The notes: a model not told the origin generated them from the sequence alone. Numbered from the stretch's first letter, positions 1-10,060 are shown. The stretch: 36,610 bases of DNA from Candidatus Altimarinota bacterium (GCA_943356435.1 CALREY010000015.1:1-36610); one strand, 5' to 3'. Numbers and translations are program-made.

Positions 1-1682
1 ATTTGTATTTCTACTTCCATAAAGTATTTTTTTATTCAAAATCTATCTTTTAAGTCAGTATACATTTGGAATAAATCTTTATCATCTATACATTTTAGAA
101 TTGATTCAAAATCTCATATTTCTAGATTTTCAATATTCCTTTTTTTTAATTCTTCTAATTGTCTACTAGCACTATATAATGTTTTTAAATTAATTACCTT
201 TCATAGTGATTCAAAGAAATCTTTAATAATTTTTCATTTATAACTTACTTTTAATATTCATTTCATTGAATTATATTCTTCATTAGTATCCTTATTTCAT
301 GCTGTTTTCATACTCTCAGATTCTTCTAACCAACTAGTTTTCAAAGTTCATAATTCGTACTCTAATACTTTTTTTAATCTTTCTAAATCTCTATCATAAT
401 CCTCTATTACAAATATGAATCATTTATGGTCTAGAATTTCATTGAAACTTGAATAATTTTTCCTTATAAATTTATCTACTGATGAAAATGGATTTTTTCT
501 AATTCTAGTTCATACATGTAATAGTTTAATTTTTTCCTTTCTTTTTCTATAATTTCTTGTTTTTCATTCTAACTCAAATGTATCAATTTGAGTCTTTTTA
601 AATCATTTTCATTCTTCGCTATTAATTATATATTTTCTATTTTTTGTTGCATTAGGATTTTTTACTTTCCAATACATAGCACTCTTTTTAGTATAGTTAT
701 ATAGTAGATTATCACTTTCTATGCAACTTTCTAAATAGTTTTTTTTCATTTCATCACTTCATAATTCTGCTAATTTTGAAACTAAGAAATTTTGTTCTTC
801 TTCAGCATTTTGAAACGTAAGAGTATTTTCTCTATTTATATATAAGGTTGCTAATGCAATAATTCTTTGAATTTCATATTGTCATATTTCTATTTGTTTT
901 AAATGATTTTTATGTTCATTCTCTAATTTCCTTTTATAAATATTTCTTTTTTCTTTTTCTAATTTGTAATAAAATTTGAATAGCATAAGAAATGATAGTT
1001 TTTTTTCTTGCGAATGTATTCATTCAAAATATATACTTTTTAAATCTTCTTTATTTTCTGATTTAATTCATTCAAATACTTTTCTAACATGATTAATTGC
1101 TAATTCTAAATAAGGCATAGCTTTATTTTCTAGTGAATCTATACTCAATGAGTCTATTTCTGATTCTGTTAATAACAACTTTTTTCATACCCAATCTTTA
1201 TAATTATGTATATGATTTCATAAATTAGGATTTACTCTGGGGTTTTCATAATTATCTTTTAAAGGTATTCATTTATTTTTCATTAAGTCTATTACTCATA
1301 TACACTTAATGGTCTTCATGAATTCTCTTCATACTCAATTTTTTGTCATGTAATCTGGTCTAAGAAGTGCATTATTTGACTCTTTTTCTATTAATTCATT
1401 TACTATTTCATCTATTTTTATTTCGTTGGATACATTTTCAATTTGACTAATTAATGCTTTAATTAATTCTAGATTGTATCATGGAAAATCTTTAGATAAT
1501 AATTTAAGTAATTCTTTTTCATTTATTTCAGATTTTTGATTTTGATTATTTTCAATTATATCTCAAACTCTATTTTTAATTTCTTCTATAATAATTTTGT
1601 ATATTTTTTTGAAGTTTTCTACTTCATTTTTTATTTCTTTTTCTGAATATCTAGGATAAAATTTTTTTAAATTACTGTACAT
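1..1682 (-). CDS. RelA/SpoT-like nucleotidyltransferase-domain protein (partial, C-terminus beyond window)
   Basis: Read with TGA=Gly, the frame is open from ATG at 1682 to the window edge (about 560 codons). The first ~350 residues are a charged, helical region I do not recognise. From about residue 390 the pattern fits a RelA/SpoT synthetase fold: a basic stretch RIRKNPFSSVDKF, then a D-x-x-G strand (DHKGFIFV), later YNSMKG where the family has Y-x-S-x-H, and finally MEVEIQ at the very edge, matching the family vEiQ strand. The likely role is (p)ppGpp or related nucleotide synthesis, possibly as a small-alarmone or toxin-type enzyme, since no HD hydrolase domain is seen in the visible part. 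The domain call is inference from motif order; catalytic competence cannot be judged without the rest. The gene is divergent from the ncRNA that starts near 1780. Confidence 0.55.
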
Positions 1683-1745
1683 ATTTTTGTTTGTTATTAT
1701 ATATCTATTTATATTTTAACATTTAATTTTATTTATGCAAAATAA

Positions 1746-1773
1746 TTGACAAATATTACATTATTATTATAAT
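1746..1773 (+). promoter_or_regulatory. Sigma70-type promoter of the structured ncRNA
   Basis: A perfect TTGACA (1746-1751), a 16-bp spacer and a perfect TATAAT (1768-1773) predict a start near 1780. This is the best -35/-10 match noted in the window, and no protein gene starts right behind it, which supports a strongly expressed stable RNA. Confidence 0.8.
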
Positions 1774-1779
1774 ACAATT

Positions 1780-2037
1780 ACACAAAAGGAGGGTGTCCAC
1801 CATATGTGGAATTTGCTACTCGGGCAAACGTTTACTAGTGTAAATGTGTTAGTTATCACTCTTAAATTAAAAATAACTAACGAATATTAGAGAGGTAGGT
1901 CCTAAGTATTGGCCTATAAGTGTTAGGATGTAACATATATTGTGTTATAGTTTCTGTTAACCTTTTAATCTATCAGAAACGCTAATCTTAACAATAATAC
2001 TTGTACTCACAGAGGCATATTAATATGTCTCTTTTTT
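1780..2037 (+). ncRNA. Structured non-coding RNA of ~255 nt, family not recognised
   Basis: It lies between a consensus promoter and an intrinsic terminator and carries no credible ORF. It is a chain of perfect stems: TCCAC/GTGGA (1796-1810), TTTGC/GCAAA with loop TACTCGG (1812-1828), TTTAC/GTAAA (1831-1844), a 9-bp stem GTTAGTTAT/ATAACTAAC (1848-1881), CCTAA/TTAGG around 1901-1928, TAACA/TGTTA near 1932-1948, and GTTTCTG/CAGAAAC around 1951-1980. It is locally richer in GC than its surroundings. I compared it mentally with 6S RNA, RNase P, SRP RNA and tmRNA and saw no convincing hallmark of any. It may still be a diverged member of a known family. Confidence 0.7.
2011..2037 (+). terminator. 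Intrinsic terminator of the ncRNA
   Basis: A 10-bp stem (AGAGGCATAT with ATATGTCTCT, one G-U pair) is followed directly by a T run. Confidence 0.85.
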
Positions 2038-2105
2038 GTTGTTATTATTTTACTTTATTTTGTTTATGTGATATTATTTACTTAATATAAAATAATTATA
2101 TATAA

Positions 2106-3242
2106 ATGAAAAAAGTTTTAGTTTTATGAGCTTATTGAAACGTATGACAAGTTGTAAGCATTGATTTAATTAATTCATGATTTTTTGTGTGAATCTGATG
2201 AAGAAATGAAAAAAAAATAGATAGCTTTATTAGTAAAATAAAATCAAATAATGTAGAAAAAGTATTATTTGATATATCTGATGAAAAGTCATTATTAAAT
2301 GTATTTAGTAACTATGATTTAATAATCAATTGTTTAGAATATACTTTTAATCAAACTATTTTAGATTCATGTATTAAATCAGCTAAAAACTATGTAGATT
2401 TGTGAGATGATTATGAATGAATAAAAATATCTAGATCAAAAGATTGATTAGCAAAAGAAAATTGAATATTTGCTTGTATATGAGCATGATCTGCTCCTGG
2501 AATAGTAAATATTCTAACTAAATATGCGATTCGTGATATTGAAGAAATAAATACAATAACAATTTCTTTTTCAGATGAAGTTAAAAATGCACCTGAAAAA
2601 ATGTTACCATTTAATTTCCAAACTGTTGTAGAAGAAATAATAGGGGATGCATTGCTATTTGAAAATTGAAAATATAGTTTCGTAAAATGAAATAGTAAAA
2701 AAATAGATGCTGATTTTTGTAATACTAATAGTTTAAATCAATGTTTTTTACCAGGTAGTTTAGTAACTAATCATGATGAACAATTTTCTCTTCCTGATTA
2801 TTTAAGTAATAAATGAATTAAAAATTTTTACTTTGTTATGAAGCATAGTGATAATGTAGTTAAATTAGTAGAAAGTTTAGATGAATTTTGATTTCTAAGT
2901 AAAGAAAAAATTAATGTTAAATGAGTTGAAATTAGTCCATTTGATTTTTGTAATACTATAATGTCGAATTTTGCTCCACAAAATTTCAAAGTAGAAGATA
3001 AAGAAAGTTTGTTTATAAAAATAGATAATATAGTAGTTGAAATAGTAAATTATTCTGTTGATTGAATTCCAGCATGAGTTATGAATACATGAATTTGATG
3101 CTCATTAATAGCACAGGATATACTTAATAATTCATATACTCCTGGAGTAAATCATCCTGAAGATTTTGTAGATGAAGAATGGTTTATTTCTGAATTAAAA
3201 AAAAGGAATTTCGAAATATATATAGATTGAAAAAGAATTTAA
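2106..3242 (+). CDS. Saccharopine dehydrogenase-like NAD(P)-binding oxidoreductase
   Basis: A 378-aa protein with TGA=Gly. It begins with a Rossmann fold, MKKVLVLGAYGNVGQVV, whose GxxGxxG glycines are partly TGA codons. It continues with NNVEKVLFDISDEKSLLN, the strand YDLIINC, and then ACIGAGSAPGIVN, typical of the saccharopine dehydrogenase/LysW-type family. The C-terminal TPGVNHPEDFVDE region is also family-like. Enzymes of this family oxidise or reduce saccharopine-type or carboxyspermidine-type imine adducts. A PLP decarboxylase of the Arg/Orn/DAP group lies elsewhere in the window (27963), so polyamine metabolism is possible, but the substrate cannot be assigned from sequence. It is monocistronic and converges on the next gene at a shared terminator. 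ATG is the first start after a long AT-rich leader. Confidence 0.8.
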
Positions 3243-3274
3243 AAAAAATGAAGTAATATTACTTCATTTTTTTT
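3243..3274. terminator. Bidirectional terminator between convergent genes
   Basis: The stem TGAAGTAA/TTACTTCA is flanked by A and T runs and sits between the stops at 3242 (+) and 3276 (-). Confidence 0.85.
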
Positions 3275-3275
3275 A

Positions 3276-3818
3276 TTACATATTGTAATAATCGTTATAA
3301 AAAGGGCATATAGCAGCTTTGAATGCAGTTGCAAATTCATCTATTCTAGTAAACATATCATTTGACCATGCTCACATACTACCATTTTCACTCCTTATGT
3401 CTGTTTTTCAAGATAATTCTCACATTACAGGTCATAATTCTAGTCATTTATTGTATAACATATCTTCTATTATATTTGGTACTTCCATCATAGCAGATAT
3501 TCAATAATGACCTTTTCATTCATTATTTTCGATATATACAACTCATCAAATATATTTTTTATCTCAAATATTTGTTGTTCATCATTCTATTCAAATATAA
3601 AAATCAGCTATTATTCATGATTTTTTCATATTTTGAGACCTATTTTTTGCTCAGAGCATAATCTCATCTATTGATAATGGCATATCAGAAATATTACTTT
3701 CTGATTTCTCTAATATATATTCTATATTTTCTATATGATTCATATAAGGACATGATTTTATTCATTCTTTTATTCACTCTACTTTTGGTAATCTAGTTGT
3801 TCAAATAGCTATTCTCAT
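3276..3818 (-). CDS. YjjX/DUF84-type non-canonical purine NTP phosphatase
   Basis: A 180-aa protein starting MRIAIGTTRLPKVEGI, the family N-terminus (VGTxNxxKVxAv). It continues with a central ADFYIGIEGG strand, where the family has vGlEgGv, and then ELSGKTDIRSENGS. Known members hydrolyse inosine/xanthosine triphosphate or related damaged nucleotides, keeping them out of nucleic acids; a cytosolic house-cleaning role is inferred. Length matches the family (about 170-190 aa). Many glycines are TGA, including three of the first motifs. The stop lies 11 bp downstream of the CAP-domain gene's stop side, and both are read on the minus strand, so co-transcription is plausible. Confidence 0.75.
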
Positions 3819-3829
3819 AATAAATATTA

Positions 3830-4642
3830 TTATTTAAATTTAGTACAATAGTGAGTAGTAACATAAAAATCATAGAAACCATTGTCTGATTTTTTTATTG
3901 AAATACCCATTCACATTTTAGTAAAATAATTATTAATTATAGCTCTATAATGTGCATTACTTGGATAAGTCATAGTTTTTTCACTCATGTATATATTAAA
4001 TATTTCTTTCAGAGAGTCAATTAATTCATCACTACATTCTCAATCTGTACATTGGTAAGAGTATTGTCATATACTTTCACTACTTGTAACTCATCATAAT
4101 ACTTCACAATTTACTCATCTATCATTAAACCATTTTTCTATCCTAGGATAATTATAATATGAATCATTTTTTACTCTTTTATGAGTCATTTCATTTATAC
4201 TACATTGATAAGTAGACCATTCATAAGCAGTATTCATCAATCTATCATCTATAGTATATTTAGATAATCATAGTTTAGTTCTTTCTTGATTGTGCCAATT
4301 AAACCACTGAATATTTATTTTTTCAAAATCTATATTGTAATTTTTATAGTTATTTAAATATTCTGGTATTTTTTCATTAGATTCATTATTTTTTATTTGA
4401 TTTCTAATCTCTTCAAAAATTGCTACTATTCTATCACTATTTTTGTATACTTTTTGGTTATCAGAAATAGTCTCTTCAATTATTTTCATTGAATTAGGAT
4501 TTGTAATATCTATATTTTCTTTTAAATTTGATATTAGTTTATTTACAATTATTTTATCAGATTTAGTTAAAGTATAATTATTTCAAAATGATTGTGAAAT
4601 ACTAAATATTGTTATTAAAAACAATATAATTATTTTTTTCAT
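3830..4642 (-). CDS. Secreted CAP/SCP-domain protein
   Basis: A 270-aa protein. The N-terminus MKKIIILFLITIFSISQSFG is a signal peptide. A helical linker (about residues 25-110) precedes a CAP domain: WFNWHNQERTKLG (the family N-H-N-x-x-R helix), EWSTYQC, MTHKR (His of the cavity), HYRAIINNYFTKMGMGI, and the final strand DFYVTTHYC. Cysteines are mostly in the domain, consistent with disulfides outside the cytosol. CAP proteins are extracellular with varied roles (lipid binding, proteolysis, surface interaction). In an episymbiotic CPR cell a role at the host contact surface is possible, but that is speculation. It is followed after 11 bp by the NTPase gene on the same strand. Confidence 0.8.
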
Positions 4643-4847
4643 ATATATGTAATTATTTTTTAATTACATGTTTCATAATAATATATAATAATAAGTTATT
4701 ATATATATTAATGTAAATCAGATGACTACCATTTTTTTCATAGTTTTTTAATTAGTTATAAATATACTAATCATTATCATAAAAAAAATCATATAATCAA
4801 TTCGTAATGCCCCAAACTAGGTGACAAATACCTGTCACCACTTTCAA
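4643..4847. other. Intergenic region with a palindrome
   Basis: No gene seen. It contains a perfect 7-bp inverted repeat GGTGACA (4820-4826) / TGTCACC (4833-4839), GC-richer than its surroundings and without a T run. It could be a protein site or the remnant of a mobile element. Confidence 0.4.
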
Positions 4848-4886
4848 AAAAACAACTATTTTTTTAAAAAAAATAGTTGTTTTTTA
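4848..4886. terminator. Terminator downstream of ridA
   Basis: A long stem AAAAAACAACTATTT / AAATAGTTGTTTTTT overlaps the ridA stop codon. Confidence 0.8.
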
Positions 4887-5315
4887 TCTCATTGCTATAA
4901 CTTCAATTTCTATTAAAGCATCTTTTGGTAGTCTACTTACTTCAACTGTACTTCTAGCAGGTTTTAATATAAAATAATTTTTATATATATTATTTACCTT
5001 TTCGAAATCATTTAAATCTTTCATAAAAATAGTTGTTTTAACTACATCTTTTAAACTTAATCAATTTTCTTCTAGTAAATATGATATATTTCTACATGCT
5101 TGTTTTGTTTGATTTTCTATTCATCATTCAACAATTTCCATAGTATCTCAATCAAAACCTAGTTGTCATGAACAAAATAGAAAATCTCATGCAAAATATG
5201 CTTTTGAGTAAGGTCATATAGCTTTAGGTGCTTTATGAGTTTTAAATAAATCATTTACAGTTTCATTATTACTTATTTCTACTGCTTCTTTTCTATTTGA
5301 AAAAATTAATCACAT
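4884..5315 (-). CDS. ridA: RidA family enamine/imine deaminase
   Basis: A 143-aa protein of the YjgF/YER057c/UK114 family. It has KAIGPYSKA near the start of the domain, then [38 protein letters not shown], and the hallmark [22 protein letters not shown], with the Arg of the active site in PARST. RidA hydrolyses reactive enamines such as 2-aminoacrylate and 2-aminocrotonate released by PLP dehydratases. It lies 63 bp downstream of ilvA on the same strand, exactly the enzyme that makes those enamines, so an ilvA-ridA operon is likely. Confidence 0.92.
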
Positions 5316-5378
5316 ATTAAAAAAATTAATGAATAAAGAATAATGAATAATTAATAATCATTATTTCTAAAATTAGTT

Positions 5379-6620
5379 TTAAACTAATAAATCAAAATAT
5401 AGCTCATCATTTGTAACATCATGATGTTTAAATCACAGTTTTTCCATTTTATTTGTTATTTTTTCCCAGTTATTTTTGTCATTTGTTTCTATTCAAATAA
5501 ATACTGGAGCTCTATTTTTATTTGATTTTTTTAAATATTCGAATCTTGCTATATCATCATTTTCTCATAAACATCACAAGAAATCTTTTAATGCACCAGG
5601 TCTTTGAGGAAAACTTATTATAAAATATCTTTTTAATCACTCATATCTCATAGATCTCTCTTTTACTTCCTGAAGTCTTTCGAAATCAAAATTACCTCAA
5701 GATACTATCAATACTACATCTTTTCATTTTATTTCTTCTTTTAAATCCTTTAATGCATCTGTTGTTAGTGCTCATGCAGGCTCAATAACAAATCAATCTT
5801 CTTTTAAGTATTCTAATATAGTAGTACATACTCTATTTTCAGGACAAGATATTATCTGTAAATTATATTCTTTAGCTATTTGGAATGTTTTATCTCATAC
5901 TCTTCCAACACTAGCTCAATCTACGAATACATCTATTTTTTCTAGAGCTGTATTAATTCAATTTTCTAGAGATGTTTTCATTGATAATGCTCATGTTGGT
6001 TCTGCACCTATTATTTTTGTATTTTTCTCTAAATCCTTAGTAATACTAATAATTCAAGACACTACTCATCAACCTCAAATAGGGCATATAATATAATCAG
6101 GGTCTTTTTCTAATTCATCATATATTTCTAGTCAAATTGTAGCTTGTCCAGTAATAATTCTCTCATCATCAAAAGGATGAACAAAGGTTGATCAATGCTT
6201 TTTTTCGAAATTTTTACTTGCTTTAAAAGCTTCATCAAATGTATCTCAAATAAGTACTATATCTATATATTTTCAACCAAATTGTTTAGTTTTGTATACT
6301 TTTTGTTCTGGAGTAGTAATAGGCATAAATATTGTACCATTTATTTTTAAATGATTACATGTAATAGCTACTCATTGAGCGTGATTTCATGCGGAAGCAC
6401 ATACTACTCAAGCATCTTTTTCTTTTTTAGATAGGGAATTAATCAGATTGAATGCTCATCTTATTTTATAAGACCTTACTGGTTGTAAATCCTCTCTTTT
6501 TAGATAAATATTTGCATCATATTTTTTACTTAGTCTTTCAGAATATACTAAAGGTGTTGTATTTATAAAGTGTCAGAAATCATGTTTTGCTTTTATTATA
6601 TTTTTTAGTTTTATTTTCAT
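5379..6620 (-). CDS. ilvA: Threonine dehydratase (threonine/serine ammonia-lyase) with C-terminal ACT-like domain
   Basis: A 413-aa PLP fold-type II enzyme. The PLP lysine is in VRSYKIRGA (about residue 58), the substrate loop is SAGNHAQGVA, and the phosphate-binding glycine loop is GGGGVVSG, most of whose glycines are TGA. The catalytic domain extends to about residue 320. A regulatory ACT-like domain follows, beginning [17 protein letters not shown], as in IlvA proteins subject to feedback control. It deaminates threonine to 2-oxobutyrate, releasing an enamine that RidA removes. Length fits the short IlvA/TdcB-with-ACT class. It is followed directly by ridA; no other isoleucine-pathway gene is visible. 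Confidence 0.92.
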
Positions 6621-6667
6621 TTTATTAATATTTTTAACTTAAATTTTAAATTTTATTTATTTTACAC

Positions 6668-6704
6668 AAAAAACTGAAAATATAAAATTATATTTTCAGT
6701 TTTT
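6668..6704. terminator. Bidirectional terminator
   Basis: The stem AAAAACTGAAAATATAA / TTATATTTTCAGTTTTT lies between ilvA upstream DNA and the end of the EAL gene; it would terminate the EAL gene on the minus strand. Confidence 0.8.
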
Positions 6705-7593
6705 ATTTTATTATATCTCTATTAGGTTTACTATATAAAAATCATTGTGAATAGTCTACATTTAATTCAATTAATTTATTTTGAATATTTTGTGTTTCTA
6801 TGTGTTCTGCAATAACTTTTTTCCCAGATTTATGCATCATACAAACTAAAGTAGCTATTTCTACTAGATTTCAAACATCATTATTCATAGCTAAATTTTT
6901 TATTAAATCACCATCTATTTTAACTATATCAGGCATAATATCTATTACTCTCAATATATTTGAATATCATGCTCAATAATCATCAAGTGATATTTTTATT
7001 CCACTTTCTTTCAGCCTTTTTATATTAGTAATCATACTTTTATATTGGTCCGTACTGCTATCAAAATCGATTGTTTCCAATATCTCTATAGTTAATCTAT
7101 TTGGATTGATGTTATATTTATCCAAAGTGAAAAATATTAAATTAATAATTTCATTATTTCAGATTTCTCATTCTAAATTCAATGAGATATCATTATTATG
7201 CATTGTCATTTCTTTCAATACATTATTAATCATATTTATTGATAAGTTTAATAACAAATTATTTTTTTTAGCAATATCTATGAAATTATTTGGTAGTAAT
7301 ATTCTTTTTCAGTCAATAAATCTAATTAATGCTTCAAATTTATCTATAATTCATGATTCATTATTTCTGATTCATTGATAATAAGGTATAAATAAATCTT
7401 CTTTTTTTAATAATCTGTCAATCCATACATATTCTCTTAAAAGACATAATTCACAGTTTTCTGGATTAATTATTTGATCAATTTTCCTTTTAAATCACTC
7501 ATTTTCAACTAATATATTTTCTCCAATTATATTAATATTATTACCAGTAAGTTGACTAATAAAATCATATTCTTCATCATCTCTTATTTTCAT
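6703..7593 (-). CDS. EAL-domain protein (c-di-GMP phosphodiesterase-like)
   Basis: A 296-aa protein. About 80 residues of unrecognised N-terminus are followed by an EAL domain: FEALIRF (EAL signature), LTIEILET (family ElTE), SLDDYGAGYS (DDFG loop), PDIVKIDGDLIKN (kID strand), KVIAEHIET, and YSQGFLYSKP. Most metal and catalytic positions (E of EAL, DD, K, E of AE) are visible, suggesting activity on cyclic di-GMP. AEHIET departs from the usual AEGVET, and the Asn after the first strand is less clear, so a degenerate sensor is possible. There is no membrane segment or GGDEF domain. It starts 45 bp after the Elp3-like gene's stop and may be co-transcribed with it. Confidence 0.8.
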
Positions 7594-7638
7594 TATTATT
7601 TTGTTAATATCATCTTATATAATAGTAAATATATAATA

Positions 7639-9330
7639 TTAGTCAATAGGTTTTATCATATATTCTCACTCTAATTGATATCATCTTTTTTCATAATATT
7701 GTCTAACTCAAACTCATGCTATAACTGCCATTTTTTTGAATCAATTATCTATTGCTATTCTTTCAGATTCTTCTATCAATCTCTTTCATAATCCTATATG
7801 TTGACCGAATGTAGAGCCTTTTTCATTTACACTTAATTGATCTCAAAATGTATGAATTTCTCTAATTATTGCACATCATTCTAATTCCGGTAACACTTCT
7901 AAGACTTCTTTATTTATTTCTGGCAATCTAAGTCTAAGTAAACTAAATATTATTCTATCATCTAGGTCTTCAAATGTCATAAAAAATTCTTTTCATTTTG
8001 ATGCTTCATATTCAAATGTTCTTAATACTGCTTTTTTTGGATCATTTTTTCAGTCTTTTATTTCTCTATGTCTAATATCTATCAATTTAATTCATTTTTC
8101 TTTCATTCTATTTTCTACTATTTGTCTGAGATTTGCAATTTTTGATCACTCCAAAATCTCAGAACCAGGTATATCTCTATAAGTTCTGTTTAGTCTAATA
8201 TATTCAGGAATCATTGCTTCTAATTCACAAGTTAAATTAATAAGTGTTTCATCATCATATGCTTTAAATCATCAATTTTTCCATATTTCAGTTAGTTCTG
8301 ATTTATCTGTTACAACCATTGGATATATTTTTAACTCATCAGGTCTAAAATCCGGATTATCAAATACTTCTTTTAATGATTTTTTATCTAGTTCAGGATT
8401 TGATCATAGTAAGTTTGGCATCATATGAGCAACTACTTTGAATCAAGCGTCTTTTAATAATTTAGTTGCTTCTATTGATTCTTTGTTTCAATGTCATCTC
8501 TTATTTAATTCATTTATTTCATCTATTGTAGTTTGATATCCTATTTCTACTCTTGTAACTCAATACTCTCTAAGTTGTTTTATTTCATTTGGAGTGACCC
8601 AATCTGGTCTTGTTTCTATTGCTATTCATATTATTCTGCATCTCGAAGTTTCATTCAATTTCTTTGCTTCTTCTAGATTTTTTGAGGCCTTCATTTTGTA
8701 AGTTTCTTTTATTTTGAAACTAGCAAATTTATCACTTCATAGATTTGTTTGTTCTATATGTGATTTCATATCATCATAAGTATTAAATGCATCATATATT
8801 GATTTCATGAATTCATCTCTATATTTTTTTGGGTACACTGACCAAGTCCCTCATATTATTCTGACATCATTTTTTTCTATTTTATGACCTGTTATTTCCA
8901 ATGCTCTAAGTCTATTATGTATTTGCATAATAGGATCAAATTTATTCAGTTCAGCTCTTTGTACAGCTGGTTCATTTGGAATATAAGATTTAGGTAATCA
9001 TTCAAAAGTAGGACAATAAACACATTTTCAAGGACATCAAAAAAACTCTGTTAATAGGGAAATAACAGTTACTCATGATAGACTTCTAACTCATCTTTTT
9101 CTAAGAATTTTTTTGAAAGCAAAATTTTCTTCTAATTCTCAAGTATTTATTAATTCGTTGTATCTTTCTATTAATTCTATAGATGCAATAGGTTTTGCTA
9201 ATTTATATTTTCAGTATATTTTATTTTTTATCTTATGAAATTTATCTCTATTTAATTCTTCTTTATCAGTAATTATCTCGTTTAATCAAGCATTTAAAAC
9301 TTCATCAATAATTTGTATTTTATTTGTCAT
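7639..9330 (-). CDS. Elp3-like tRNA uridine-34 modification enzyme (radical SAM + GNAT)
   Basis: A 563-aa protein. After an N-terminal helical part comes the radical SAM core with the cluster motif FFGCPGKCVYCPTF (CxxxCxxC spacing, near residue 105). Next are the Elp3-characteristic IGGTWSVYP and SRCRIIGIAIETRPDW, then a linker, and a C-terminal GNAT acetyltransferase domain (HTFGDQLSVN; GQHIGLGKRLIEESERIA, the acetyl-CoA loop; YYEKRGY). In Elp3 the two domains together use acetyl-CoA to carboxymethylate wobble uridine of tRNAs. Length agrees with bacterial/archaeal Elp3. The protein is cytosolic. Several invariant glycines are TGA. The start ATG at 9330 follows an AT-rich leader. Confidence 0.92.
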
Positions 9331-9401
9331 TTATTTAATATTTTAACTAAATTTTTCTTATTATATATTATATTTATTTTTTTTCAATAAAAAGAATAAA
9401 T

Positions 9402-9431
9402 GAAAAATCCCGAAACTAGTCCGGGATTTTT
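9402..9431. terminator. Terminator (stem AAAATCCCG/CGGGATTTT)
   Basis: A GC-core stem flanked by A and T runs lies between the Elp3-like gene and the small ORF at 9445; it works best for the minus-strand small gene. Confidence 0.8.
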
Positions 9432-9444
9432 AGTATTCGAGTCA

Positions 9445-9735
9445 TTACTTTGAGAGTCTGCAATGATGTGATTGCAGAACCATGGTTGGACTCAGATTGT
9501 GCGCTTTAATTTTTTTATATTTTTTCGCACATTTTTTTCTTACTACTTCTAGTAATTCATGAGTATTAACATGAATTGTAATATTTCTCAGCGTTTTACC
9601 ACTTGCTTCATCCCAGTTGAATCTATGATTCTGTACTGGGCAAATTGGATTAGCTAGAGGTATTTCCATCCCTGCAAGTAATTCAGCAAAAGGGATTCCT
9701 GGATGAGAAGCTTCAATTATTACGGTTTTTATCAT
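9445..9735 (-). CDS. Small hypothetical protein, no UGA codons
   Basis: A 96-aa protein preceded by GGAG seven bases before the ATG. The sequence contains MIKTVIIEASHPGIPF, PICPVQNHRFNW, and a basic C-terminal helix rich in Lys with Cys and His residues. I do not recognise the family. Its glycines all use GGN, unlike neighbouring genes where TGA dominates, and it uses CTG, GCG and ACC more than they do. That fits either high expression (compare the RRM gene at 31517) or recent origin outside the lineage. It is divergent from the small gene at 9776, with only about 40 bp between the starts, and has its own terminator. Confidence 0.6.
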   Translation of the reverse strand: MIKTVIIEASHPGIPFAELLAGMEIPLANPICPVQNHRFNWDEASGKTLRNITIHVNTHELLEVVRKKCAKKYKKIKAHNLSPTMVLQSHHCRLSK

Positions 9736-9775
9736 ATATTACTCCATTTTGTTTTTGTTTTAGGTGCAATATTAT

Positions 9776-10036
9776 ATGAAAATGTTTTATATTTGCAAAT
9801 TATTTTTTAATTATTTGCTTTTTTATAGTTTTACAATTATAATTATTAATGCTATAACTAATCAAAACATTTATTTTGGAGTATATATTGTGAATAATTA
9901 TGAAAATATGAGAGGATTTGTCGATGAAGCCCCAATTATTATTTCTGGGCTTTCCGGAGATAACTTAGTTATATTATTCTTCGGAATAATGTTGGCACTT
10001 GGAATAGCTATGTCATTGGAAAAAAGGGGAGGATAA
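9776..10036 (+). CDS. Small membrane protein, no UGA codons
   Basis: An 86-aa protein from ATG 9776, chosen because AGGTG lies nine bases upstream; GTG at 9764 in the same frame is an alternative. It has two hydrophobic segments (about residues 5-28 and 60-80) separated by a polar stretch with GFVDEAP, and ends in EKRGG. The family is unknown. All glycines are GGN, as in the divergent partner at 9445, so the two may be a co-acquired or co-expressed pair sharing one intergenic promoter region. A terminator follows at once. Confidence 0.5.
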   Translation: MKMFYICKLFFNYLLFYSFTIIIINAITNQNIYFGVYIVNNYENMRGFVDEAPIIISGLSGDNLVILFFGIMLALGIAMSLEKRGG

Positions 10037-10060
10037 AATTAAGTAAACACTTAGTTTTAA

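Noticed and set aside
1780-2037. Possible RNase P RNA, since AGAGGTAGGTCC resembles the conserved GAGGAAAGTCC
   Set aside because: The RNA is too short, the other conserved RNase P blocks are not found, and it folds as a chain of local hairpins.
2106-3242. Many apparent frameshifts or pseudogenes across the window
   Set aside because: All apparent interruptions are TGA codons at glycine positions; the frames are continuous.
3319-3507. Plus-strand ORF opposite the YjjX-like gene
   Set aside because: The minus-strand frame gives a full-length recognisable protein with TGA=Gly; this is its shadow.
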